DNA of 13,269 bases from Clostridiales bacterium (GTDB lineage Bacteria; Bacillota; Clostridia; Oscillospirales; Oscillospiraceae): positions 8,241 through 21,509 of the forward strand of contig DPCD01000054.1 of NCBI GenBank assembly GCA_003516765.1. Direction: 5' to 3'. Positions 1-6,009 of the stretch are shown here, one piece after another. The first letter of the stretch is position 1. Each line of letters begins with the position of its first letter. A program made the position numbers and the translations under genes. Below the pieces are notes generated by a model. That model was not told the DNA's origin, ran no database searches, and saw only the letters and a list, made by a program, of their open reading frames with translations.

Positions 1-44
1 TCAAGATCACCATCCGCCAGAAGGGCGACAAGGAAGAAATCTGA
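1..44 (+). CDS. 3' end of an unidentified protein-coding gene (5'-truncated)
   Basis: Reading frame 3 gives a highly charged C-terminal tail, KITIRQKGDKEEI, ending in TGA at 42-44. This frame is chosen because its stop lies 6 nt before a strong hairpin terminator, the usual layout for a gene end. The other two + frames run open through the terminator. Thirteen residues are too few to name a family, so no function is assigned. The gene starts before the window. Confidence 0.55.
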   Translation, partial: KITIRQKGDKEEI

Positions 45-50
45 AAACGG

Positions 51-83
51 ATTCCCGGCAGAATGGCTTCTGCCGGGAATTTT
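51..83 (+). terminator. Rho-independent terminator after the truncated first gene
   Basis: A perfect 13-bp stem (51-63 with 68-80) closes on a TGGC tetraloop and ends in a short TTTT run (80-83). The stem is GC-rich in its middle. It sits 6 nt after the upstream stop codon. The T-run is short, so termination may be incomplete. This matters because only 22 nt separate it from the next start codon. Confidence 0.8.
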
Positions 84-87
84 ACAA

Positions 88-105
88 GGGGGGGGGGAAG
101 AGAGC
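88..105 (+). promoter_or_regulatory. Ribosome-binding region made of a G10 homopolymer before the GNAT gene
   Basis: Ten consecutive G residues (88-97) are followed by AAGAGAGC and the GTG start. The run occupies the Shine-Dalgarno position, with any GGGG-type pairing about 8 nt or more before the start. No regular AGGAGG is present, unlike most genes in the window. Changes in run length by slippage would shift the spacing to the start codon. It is also a place where sequencing could miscount bases. Confidence 0.5.
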
Positions 106-660
106 GTGGTGATTCAGAAAAGCTGCGTGACGCTCCGGGATGGAACCGCCGCAGAACTCCGTAGCCCGGAAATCTGCGACGCAGAGCAGATGATCTCGTA
201 TCTTCATCAGACGAGCGAAGAGACGCATTTTATGGTGCGCTATCCGGAGGAATGCGACCGGACGTTGGAGGCGGCGCAAAAGCGTCTGCGGGCAGTTACG
301 GACCATGAAAGAAGCTTCATGCTTGCCGCGTTTCTGGACGGCGAGCTGGTCGGAAACTGCGGTGTCAATGAAATAAGCGACCGATTCAAAATGCGCCACC
401 GCGCCAGTCTCGGCATTTCTATCAAGAAAAAAGCGTGGGGGCTGGGGCTCGGCACGCTTCTGATGGAAAAGGCGCTGGAGCAGGCGAAGGAAAACGGCTT
501 TACACAGGTGGAGCTGGGGGTGTTTGCCGACAACGACCGCGCCCGGCATCTGTACCGGAAGCTCGGCTTTACCGAGATGGGCTGCATTCCGAAGGCGTTC
601 TGTCTCAAGGACGGCACGTATCGCGACGAGGTTCAGATGGTGAAGTTCCTGACGGATTGA
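106..660 (+). CDS. GNAT-family N-acetyltransferase
   Basis: This 184-aa protein is predicted to transfer an acetyl group from acetyl-CoA to an amine. The substrate cannot be told from sequence. The acetyl-CoA-binding motif A is clear at about residues 102-120, with the pyrophosphate loop AWGLGLGTLL (110-119) after a beta strand (LGISI). The C-terminal GNAT signature NDRARHLYRKLGF (143-155) follows, in which Asn and Tyr are typical conserved residues. Length is normal for a single GNAT domain. The start is GTG at 106; a second GTG directly after it is an alternative. The nearest relatives by pattern are generic bacterial RimI/RimJ-like or small-molecule acetyltransferases. It converges on rpmB and shares no clear operon. 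No promoter fits between the upstream terminator and the start, so expression may depend on read-through. Confidence 0.85.
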   Translation: MVIQKSCVTLRDGTAAELRSPEICDAEQMISYLHQTSEETHFMVRYPEECDRTLEAAQKRLRAVTDHERSFMLAAFLDGELVGNCGVNEISDRFKMRHRASLGISIKKKAWGLGLGTLLMEKALEQAKENGFTQVELGVFADNDRARHLYRKLGFTEMGCIPKAFCLKDGTYRDEVQMVKFLTD

Positions 661-712
661 GGATTTCTGCACTGCACCCAACGGTTTTGCGGGAAGCACC
701 GCCGGAGCATAG

Positions 713-742
713 AAAAAGAGCAAGCCGCATGGCTTGCTCTTT
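713..742 (-). terminator. Rho-independent terminator of rpmB
   Basis: A perfect 12-bp stem (715-726 with 731-742) has a 4-nt loop. Read on the minus strand, the right arm runs into TTTTT (713-717), so it terminates rpmB transcription 14 nt after its stop codon. On the plus strand only three T residues follow, so it is probably a weaker terminator for the convergent GNAT gene. Confidence 0.85.
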
Positions 743-756
743 CAGCTGCTTGGTAA

Positions 757-945
757 TTAGATTGCGCGCTCAACCTTGTTCGAGCGGAGGCATCTTGTGC
801 AGACGTAAACATGGCGCGGAGTACCGTCAACGATCGCCTTGACACGCTTGACGTTGGGCTTCCATGCACGGTTGGATCTTCTGTGAGAATGGGAGACCTT
901 AATGCCGAACGTAACGCCCTTGCCGCAGATATCGCACTTTGCCAT
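757..945 (-). CDS. rpmB: 50S ribosomal protein L28
   Basis: The 62-aa product is a structural protein of the large ribosomal subunit. The N-terminus MAKCDICGKG and the basic run HSHRRSNRAWKPN are diagnostic of bacterial L28. Two Cys-x2-Cys pairs (C4/C7 and C49/C52) form the zinc-ribbon 'C+' version of the protein. The ATG at 945 is chosen because a perfect AAGGAGG lies 8 nt before it. An in-frame GTG nine bases further upstream would overlap that ribosome binding site. Length matches the family. The gene stands alone, with its own promoter and terminator, and is divergent from hprK and convergent with the GNAT gene. A solitary rpmB is common in Clostridia. Confidence 0.98.
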   Translation of the reverse strand: MAKCDICGKGVTFGIKVSHSHRRSNRAWKPNVKRVKAIVDGTPRHVYVCTRCLRSNKVERAI

Positions 946-953
946 CAGTTGCA

Positions 954-960
954 CCTCCTT
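954..960 (-). promoter_or_regulatory. Shine-Dalgarno of rpmB
   Basis: The minus strand reads AAGGAGG here, 8 nt before the ATG at 945. This fixes the rpmB start at the conserved MAKCDIC terminus. Confidence 0.9.
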
Positions 961-1004
961 GCCATTGGAAAATCAGGTAGTTGCGCCTTAAAGCGCCGAC
1001 AAAT

Positions 1005-1033
1005 ATAATAGCAGATGTCTTTCCAAAATGCAA
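1005..1033 (-). promoter_or_regulatory. Sigma-A promoter of rpmB
   Basis: On the minus strand a TTGCAT -35 box (1033-1028), a 17-nt spacer and a TATTAT -10 box (1010-1005) with an extended TGC just before it make a near-ideal vegetative promoter. The bases upstream of the -35 (about 1034-1068) are very A/T-rich. They could act as an UP element, fitting a ribosomal protein gene. Transcription should start near 998, giving a leader of about 50 nt. Confidence 0.75.
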
Positions 1034-1091
1034 GTGAAAATTCCAGAAAAAATGAAAAAATTTCTGAATGCCGGACGTGGGAATTTCAAGG

Positions 1092-1120
1092 TTGCGAAAG
1101 TGGGCAAGTTTGGCTATAAT
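1092..1120 (+). promoter_or_regulatory. Sigma-A promoter of hprK
   Basis: TTGCGA (1092-1097), a 17-nt spacer and a consensus TATAAT (1115-1120) form a strong vegetative promoter. Transcription should begin near 1127, leaving a leader of about 72 nt before the ATG. The promoter is divergent from rpmB, with the two -35 boxes about 60 bp apart. Confidence 0.8.
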
Positions 1121-1135
1121 ACAAGCAGTTGTTAT

Positions 1136-1179
1136 GCTTCTGCCGCTGCACGGCAACAGACGGTGCCGACGGCAGAAGC
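1136..1179 (+). promoter_or_regulatory. Stable hairpin in the hprK 5' leader
   Basis: GCTTCTGCCG (1136-1145) pairs perfectly with CGGCAGAAGC (1170-1179). The 24-nt loop contains further complementary bases (GCAC at 1148-1151 with GTGC at 1163-1166). It lies fully inside the predicted leader and ends 6 nt before the AGAGG ribosome binding site. There is no T-run, so it is not an intrinsic terminator. I recognise no known riboswitch. It could affect mRNA stability or translation. Confidence 0.55.
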
Positions 1180-1198
1180 GGAAAGAGAGGAACAGGCG

Positions 1199-2137
1199 AT
1201 GGCATCGACATATTCCGTCCCGCTGTCAGAGCTGGTCAACGAGTTTGATCTGAACTTTTTTTACAAGGCGTCGGACTATGAAAAAATCCACGTCACGGTC
1301 GACGATGTAAGCAGACCGGGTCTGCATCTGGCGGGCTTTTTTGATCACTTCGAGCCGATGCGGATTTATGTCTGCGGCACGGTGGAGATGGCATATCTGC
1401 AAAAGCTGTCTCACGAGGAGCGGACGATTATTTTCGACCGGTTTCTATCCTATAAGATTCCGGTTCTGATGATTGCCCGAGGCTATGAGCCGATGCCGGA
1501 GTGTCTGGAGATGGCTAAAAAATATGATGTGACCGTGCTGGGCTCCCACGCGGCGACATCGTATGTCGTTTCCAGCCTCATCACCTATCTCAAGCAGGCG
1601 CTTGCCCCGCGCGTCACGCGCCACGGCGTGCTGGTTGAAATTTCCGGCGAGGGCATTTTGATCAACGGCGACAGCGGCATCGGCAAGAGCGAAACTGCCA
1701 TTGAGCTGGTCAAGCGCGGGCACCGTCTGATTGCGGACGACGCGGTCGAAATCCGCAAGGTCTCGTCCCGGCAGTTGGTCGGCAATGCGCCCGAGGTGCT
1801 GCGGCACTATATCGAGCTGCGCGGCATTGGCGTCATTAACGTTGCAAAGCTCTTCGGCATGGGCGCCGTCAAGGACAGCTGCAACATCGATCTGATCATC
1901 AACATGGTGCCCTGGCGCGACGGCGAGGCGTATGACCGGCTCGGCATCGAGACGCAGTATACCGAGATTCTCGACGTGAAGGTTCCATCGATTACCATTC
2001 CCATCACGCCCGGACGAAATCTCGCTGTGATTTTCGAGGTTGCTGCCATCAACAATCGCCAGAAGCGTATGGGCTACAACGCAGCGATGGAATTTACCGA
2101 GCAGATGAGCAAGTTCTTTGCCAACAAAGACGACTGA
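1199..2137 (+). CDS. hprK: HPr kinase/phosphorylase
   Basis: HPrK phosphorylates and dephosphorylates the regulatory Ser46 of HPr in the phosphotransferase system. In low-GC Gram-positives this drives CcpA-dependent carbon catabolite control in the cytoplasm. The 312-aa product has the expected N-terminal domain (about 1-130) and a C-terminal kinase domain. Visible motifs are a Walker A P-loop GDSGIGKS (157-164), His142 before it, the acidic ADDAVEI pair at 180-181, the HPrK signature IELRGIGVIN (206-215) and PGRN (271-274). The ATG at 1199 is chosen for its AGAGG site 8 nt upstream and its family-normal length. The frame is open back to 1028 but those codons cover the promoter. No HPr or Crh gene lies in the window. 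It has its own promoter, leader hairpin and terminator. Confidence 0.96.
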   Translation: MASTYSVPLSELVNEFDLNFFYKASDYEKIHVTVDDVSRPGLHLAGFFDHFEPMRIYVCGTVEMAYLQKLSHEERTIIFDRFLSYKIPVLMIARGYEPMPECLEMAKKYDVTVLGSHAATSYVVSSLITYLKQALAPRVTRHGVLVEISGEGILINGDSGIGKSETAIELVKRGHRLIADDAVEIRKVSSRQLVGNAPEVLRHYIELRGIGVINVAKLFGMGAVKDSCNIDLIINMVPWRDGEAYDRLGIETQYTEILDVKVPSITIPITPGRNLAVIFEVAAINNRQKRMGYNAAMEFTEQMSKFFANKDD

Positions 2138-2186
2138 TTCCGATAAATAGTGGACGCTTTTCAGAAAAGGAATGGAATCCATTATT

Positions 2187-2220
2187 TGCCGCACAGTGAG
2201 TGGACTCTGTGCGGCATTTT
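2187..2220 (+). terminator. Rho-independent terminator of hprK
   Basis: A 10-bp stem (2187-2196 with 2207-2216) with a 10-nt loop, which can pair further internally, is followed by TTTT. It lies about 50 nt after the hprK stop and separates hprK from the murB unit. Confidence 0.85.
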
Positions 2221-2225
2221 GCTGT

Positions 2226-2253
2226 TTGCTTTTTGCGTGCTTTGTGGTATGAT
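2226..2253 (+). promoter_or_regulatory. Promoter of the murB-rapZ-yvcK-whiA-dnaE unit
   Basis: TTGCTT (2226-2231), a 16-nt spacer and TATGAT (2248-2253) preceded by TGG (extended -10) form a plausible sigma-A promoter. It lies directly after the hprK terminator and about 33 nt before the murB ATG. An overlapping TATAAG shifted downstream is an alternative -10. Confidence 0.6.
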
Positions 2254-2286
2254 ATAAGATGAAAAATTGTACACCCGGAGGCGTTT

Positions 2287-3198
2287 ATGATCAACTGGAA
2301 GGAACTTTCAAACGAAATCCGGCAGACTCTGCCGGGCATCAGACTGCTGGAGGAAGAACCGCTTGCCAGACACACGTCGTTTCGCATCGGAGGACCGGCG
2401 GCTGTCTTTGCACAGCCGTCGTCCGCAGAGGAGCTGGCAGCGCTGCTGCGGCTGCTGTCTGAAAAAAACATCCGCCCGCGTGTCTTAGGCGCTGGAACCA
2501 ACGTGTTGGCGCCGGACGAGGGGCTGCGCGAGGTTGTGATCTGCACGAAGGACGCGCTGCTGGGGCTGCGTGATCTTGGCGGCGGAGAGCTGGAAGCGGG
2601 GGCAGGAGAGACGCTCAGCAAAACGGCAGTCTTCGCGCGCAATCTCGGGCTTACCGGTCTTGAATTTGCGCACGGCATTCCCGGTACGGTTGGCGGCGGC
2701 ATCTACATGAACGCGGGCGCTTACGGCGGGGAAATGAAGCAGGCTGCGGACCGGACGACCGCGCTTTCCATGGACGGCGCGATGCGCGTATTTTCGGGCG
2801 ACGAGCAGGGCTTTTCCTATCGCACGAGCGCATTTGAGAATCTGGATATGATCATCGTCAAAACGGTTTTCCGGCTTTTGCCGGGGCAGACGGACGCAAT
2901 TGCCGCGCGTATGCAATCGCTTATGGAAAAGCGCCGCGCTTCGCAGCCGCTGGAGCTTCCTTCCGCGGGAAGTACGTTCAAGCGCCCGGAGGGCGCTTAC
3001 GCCGGCGCGCTGATTGAGCAGGCGCAGCTCAAAGGCGTTCGGGTCGGCGGTGCGTGTGTGTCTGAAAAGCACGCGGGCTTTGTGGTCAACACCGGCGGCG
3101 CGACGGCGCAGGATGTGCGCGCGCTGATTGCGCTGATACAGAAGAGAGTGTTTGAGACGTCCGGTTTTTCCTTACAGCCGGAGGTCCGCATCTGGTAG
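2287..3198 (+). CDS. murB: UDP-N-acetylenolpyruvoylglucosamine reductase (MurB)
   Basis: MurB is a cytoplasmic FAD enzyme that uses NADPH to reduce UDP-GlcNAc-enolpyruvate to UDP-MurNAc, the second committed step of peptidoglycan precursor synthesis. The 303-aa product has the FAD-binding motifs HTSFRIGGPA (29-38), VLGAGTNVL (67-75) and GIPGTVGGGIYMNAGAYGG (130-148). It also has SYRTSAF (177-183) and PSAGSTFKRP, whose Ser229 is the likely proton donor. The C-terminal LQPEVRIW supplies Glu299, matching the conserved catalytic glutamate. Length fits the shorter Gram-positive type. A GGAGG site precedes the ATG. It opens the operon, with its stop codon inside the rapZ ribosome binding site. Confidence 0.97.
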   Translation: MINWKELSNEIRQTLPGIRLLEEEPLARHTSFRIGGPAAVFAQPSSAEELAALLRLLSEKNIRPRVLGAGTNVLAPDEGLREVVICTKDALLGLRDLGGGELEAGAGETLSKTAVFARNLGLTGLEFAHGIPGTVGGGIYMNAGAYGGEMKQAADRTTALSMDGAMRVFSGDEQGFSYRTSAFENLDMIIVKTVFRLLPGQTDAIAARMQSLMEKRRASQPLELPSAGSTFKRPEGAYAGALIEQAQLKGVRVGGACVSEKHAGFVVNTGGATAQDVRALIALIQKRVFETSGFSLQPEVRIW

Positions 3199-3207
3199 GA
3201 GGCTGCC

Positions 3208-4074
3208 ATGCAATTCATTATTATTTCGGGTCTTTCCGGCGCGGGCAAGAGCAAAGCCGCGTCGGATCTGGAGGATCTGGGCTTTTACTGTGTGGACAAC
3301 ATGCCGGCGGAGATGATTCCGCAGTTTGCAAGCCTATGTCTTGCGACAAAAGGGCGGTTTGAAAAGGTTGCGCTGGTGACGGATGTGAGAAGCAGCATGA
3401 CCTTTGATTCTCTTTTTCAGTCGCTCGACCGGCTCGATGAAATGCACCTGGAATACTCGATTTTCTTCATCGAGGCGAGCACCGAGGTCATCATCAAGCG
3501 CTTCAAGGAGACGCGGCGGCTGCATCCTCTTATGCGCGACGGCACGCCCGTTCTGCAGGCGGTCGAGCGTGAGCGGCAGCTTTTGGAGCCGGTCCGCACG
3601 CGGGCAAGCGCCATCATCGACACGACGAATCTATCCACAGGCAAGCTCCGCGGCAAGCTCATTGATCTTGTTGCCGGCGGTGTGCGCGAACGGGCGATGC
3701 ATGTGACGGTTCTTTCGTTCGGCTTCAAATACGGTCTGCCGCTGGACGCGGACCTTGTCTTTGACGTGCGATTTCTGCCGAATCCCTATTACATTCCGGA
3801 GCTGAAAACGCAGACGGGGCTCGACGAGCCGGTCCGCAATTTTATTTTCCAGTATCAGCAGACGAAGGATTTTCTGGAAAAGACTGAGGATCTGCTGACA
3901 TTTCTGCTGCCGAACTACGTCGACGAGGGAAAGACCGATCTGGTCATTGCCGTCGGCTGCACGGGCGGGCAGCACCGCTCGGTGTGCATCGCCAAAGAGC
4001 TGTATGACTTTATCTCCAGACGCGGCTACTATGCCAATCTCAGCCACCGGGACATGAACCGCAGCAGGGGGTGA
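3208..4074 (+). CDS. rapZ: RapZ/YvcJ family nucleotide-binding protein (RNase adapter)
   Basis: In Escherichia coli RapZ senses glucosamine-6-phosphate and guides RNase E to the small RNA GlmZ, tuning GlmS. The Bacillus subtilis homologue YvcJ is a nucleotide-hydrolysing protein with a less clear role. The 288-aa product has a Walker A P-loop GLSGAGKS (8-15), a Walker B-like VTDVRS (57-62), the family stretch DVRFLPNPYY (186-195) and the C-terminal GCTGGQHRSV (250-259). It ends with the usual SHRD. The ribosome binding site TAGGAGG overlaps the murB stop codon, and yvcK starts 4 nt after the rapZ stop, so translation is probably coupled. Whether it acts through an RNA here, as in enterics, cannot be judged. 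Confidence 0.95.
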   Translation: MQFIIISGLSGAGKSKAASDLEDLGFYCVDNMPAEMIPQFASLCLATKGRFEKVALVTDVRSSMTFDSLFQSLDRLDEMHLEYSIFFIEASTEVIIKRFKETRRLHPLMRDGTPVLQAVERERQLLEPVRTRASAIIDTTNLSTGKLRGKLIDLVAGGVRERAMHVTVLSFGFKYGLPLDADLVFDVRFLPNPYYIPELKTQTGLDEPVRNFIFQYQQTKDFLEKTEDLLTFLLPNYVDEGKTDLVIAVGCTGGQHRSVCIAKELYDFISRRGYYANLSHRDMNRSRG

Positions 4075-4078
4075 CGGC

Positions 4079-5086
4079 ATGGCGGAGTTTGAAAACGTAA
4101 GGCTATATGAGCCCAAAAAACGCATGCCGCACATCGTTGCCATCGGCGGCGGGCACGGTCTGTCTGCGATGCTGCGCGGACTCAAGCGCTATACAAAATT
4201 TATTACGGCGATCGTCACCGTCGCAGACGACGGAGGAGGCTCCGGCATGCTCAGAGAGGACCTCGGCATGCTGCCGCCGGGCGACATCAGAAACTGCATC
4301 ATGTCTCTTGCAAATACGGAGCCGACGATGCAGAAGCTGCTCAATTACCGATTTACCGAGGGAAGCCTTGCCGGGCAGAGCTTTGGAAACCTCTTTCTTG
4401 CTGCGATGAACGGCATTTCCGGCTCGTTTGACGAGGCGGTCCACCGCATGGGAGATGTTCTTGCCATCACAGGGCGCGTCCTTCCGGTCACGAACCAGAA
4501 TGTCCATTTAGAAGCGGAATTTGACAATGGCTCGCGCTGCCTCGGCGAGAGCAAGATTTTCTATGCGAAAAAGCTCAACGACTGCCGTATCCGCAAAATC
4601 CGGCTCGTGCCCGAGCACCCGCAGCCGCTGCCGGACGCCCTGGAGGCAATTGCGGACGCGGACGTGATTGTGCTGGGACCGGGCAGCTTATACACAAGCA
4701 TCATTCCGAACTTCCTGGTTGACGGCATTTCGGAGGCGGTCACGCGCGCGCAGGCGCTCAAATGCTACGTGCTGAACATCATGACGCAGGACGGCGAGAC
4801 CGACGGCTACACCGCTGCCGATCACATCCGCGCGATTTTTGCCCACGCGGGCGCGGGCGTCATGGACGTGTGCATCGCCAATAACCGTAAAGTTTCGGCG
4901 GAGTATCTCGAACCGTATCAGAAAGAGGGCGTGCAGCAGCTGCTGGCAGCGCCGGAGGAGGTCGAGCAGCTCGGCGTTGCGCTGCGCGAATTTCCGGTCT
5001 GCACGCCGGGGCGCTATATCCGCCACAATCCGGACGAGCTGGCACGAGCCATTTTGTCCGTCTGGCGGGAATTCAGAACCGATTGA
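4079..5086 (+). CDS. yvcK: YvcK/GlmR family UDP-GlcNAc-binding regulator
   Basis: Also called gluconeogenesis factor or GlmR. In B. subtilis it binds UDP-GlcNAc and stimulates GlmS when the nucleotide sugar is low. It is needed for normal envelope growth on gluconeogenic carbon. The 335-aa product has the Rossmann-like nucleotide loop AIGGGHGLS (21-29), TVADDGGGSG (47-56), LPPGDIRNC (65-73) and GPGSLYTSIIPN (200-211), all family hallmarks. The loop has His where the commonest form is GGGTG, and GGGSG where GGSSG is usual. Both substitutions leave the glycines intact. The start is ATG at 4079, with an AGGGGGTGA site that overlaps the rapZ stop. It sits between rapZ and whiA as in most Bacillota, which supports the call. 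Confidence 0.96.
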   Translation: MAEFENVRLYEPKKRMPHIVAIGGGHGLSAMLRGLKRYTKFITAIVTVADDGGGSGMLREDLGMLPPGDIRNCIMSLANTEPTMQKLLNYRFTEGSLAGQSFGNLFLAAMNGISGSFDEAVHRMGDVLAITGRVLPVTNQNVHLEAEFDNGSRCLGESKIFYAKKLNDCRIRKIRLVPEHPQPLPDALEAIADADVIVLGPGSLYTSIIPNFLVDGISEAVTRAQALKCYVLNIMTQDGETDGYTAADHIRAIFAHAGAGVMDVCIANNRKVSAEYLEPYQKEGVQQLLAAPEEVEQLGVALREFPVCTPGRYIRHNPDELARAILSVWREFRTD

Positions 5087-5099
5087 GCCGGGAGGAACC

Positions 5100-6005
5100 A
5101 TGTCATTTTCATCCAATGTCAAAGCAGAGCTGTGCAAGGACAGCTTGAGCAAAAAATCCTGCGCGGTGGCGGAGGGGTATGGGGTACTGCTGTACTGCAA
5201 CACCTTCAGCAGCACGGAAATCCGCATCATCACCGAAAGCCGCGACTTTGCGGCGAGACTGCCCCGGCTGTTCAAAAAGGCGTTCGGCATCACGTTCGAT
5301 CAGGAGCCTGCCGCACAGGACCGGGGCAAGCTGCAGTTTGCCATCTCGTCAGAGGATAAAATCGCAAAAATCTTTGAGACCCTGCAAATGGACCTCAAAG
5401 CCAGTCTGACGCTGCACGTGAATTTCGGCATGCTCGAAGAGGAAGCCGAGTGTATGGCGTATCTGCGCGGCGCATTTTTAGCCGGCGGCTCGGTCACGGA
5501 CCCGGCAAAGCGATACCATCTGGAAATGACGACGTCGCATTACAAGGTCAGCCGCGAGACCTGCGCGCTTCTGATCGAGTGCGGGTTTTCTCCGAAGGAG
5601 CTCTCGCGCGGCGGCAACAATATTCTATATTTTAAGCAGAGCGACTACATTGAAGATTTTCTGACTGCCATCGGCGCGCAGGTTTCCGCCATGGGCGTGA
5701 TGGAGGCGAAGGTCGAAAAGGACCTTCGAAACGGCGTCAACCGCCGCGTCAACTGCGAGACGGCGAACCTCACAAAGGTCGTCGACGCTTCGATGGGGCA
5801 GATGGCGGCAATCCGCGCGCTGGAAGAGGCGGGAGAGCTTGATAAACTCCCCGGAAAGCTCCGCGAGACCGCGCTTTTGCGCCGGGAAAACCCGGAGGCA
5901 ACGCTGCAGGAGCTTGCCGCAATGCTGAATCCCCCCATTACCAAATCCGCCATCAACCACCGCATGCGAAAGCTTCTGGAGCTGGCGCGTGCATTGGAGG
6001 AATAA
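5100..6005 (+). CDS. whiA: DNA-binding protein WhiA
   Basis: WhiA is a transcription factor in Actinobacteria (sporulation) and a chromosome-associated protein affecting cell division and segregation in Bacillota. The 301-aa product has an N-terminal domain of the LAGLIDADG homing-endonuclease fold, with the signature YLRGAFLAGGSVTDP (121-135). Its C-terminal helix-turn-helix lies at about 265-295 (ATLQELAAMLNPPITKSAIN). In WhiA the endonuclease fold has lost catalysis. The ATG at 5100 is chosen for its GGGAGGAA site and the family-typical MSFSSNVKAEL terminus. The frame is open further upstream, but that overlaps yvcK. The last codons hold the dnaE ribosome binding site. In B. subtilis crh follows whiA; here dnaE does. 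Confidence 0.96.
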   Translation: MSFSSNVKAELCKDSLSKKSCAVAEGYGVLLYCNTFSSTEIRIITESRDFAARLPRLFKKAFGITFDQEPAAQDRGKLQFAISSEDKIAKIFETLQMDLKASLTLHVNFGMLEEEAECMAYLRGAFLAGGSVTDPAKRYHLEMTTSHYKVSRETCALLIECGFSPKELSRGGNNILYFKQSDYIEDFLTAIGAQVSAMGVMEAKVEKDLRNGVNRRVNCETANLTKVVDASMGQMAAIRALEEAGELDKLPGKLRETALLRRENPEATLQELAAMLNPPITKSAINHRMRKLLELARALEE

Positions 6006-6009
6006 ATCT

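Noticed and set aside
82..723. A 213-codon minus-strand frame over the GNAT gene
   Set aside because: It is antisense to a gene with clear GNAT motifs, runs through two terminator hairpins and lacks a ribosome binding site or recognisable domain.
984..998. GCGC-based inverted repeat in the rpmB leader
   Set aside because: Only a 4-bp GCGC stem forms, with a mismatch inside. It is too weak to call a regulatory structure.
1028..1198. An N-terminal extension of HprK by 57 codons
   Set aside because: The extension covers the TATAAT promoter and leader hairpin, lacks a ribosome binding site and makes the protein longer than the family norm.
2147..2185. Short palindromes after hprK (CTTTTCAGAAAAG and AATGGAATCCATT)
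   Set aside because: Arms of 5-6 bp with 1-3 nt loops are within chance for an AT-rich gap and sit between a stop codon and a good terminator.
4839..5099. An N-terminal extension of WhiA inside yvcK
   Set aside because: It overlaps conserved yvcK codons in another frame. The ATG at 5100 has a GGGAGGAA site and gives the standard terminus.
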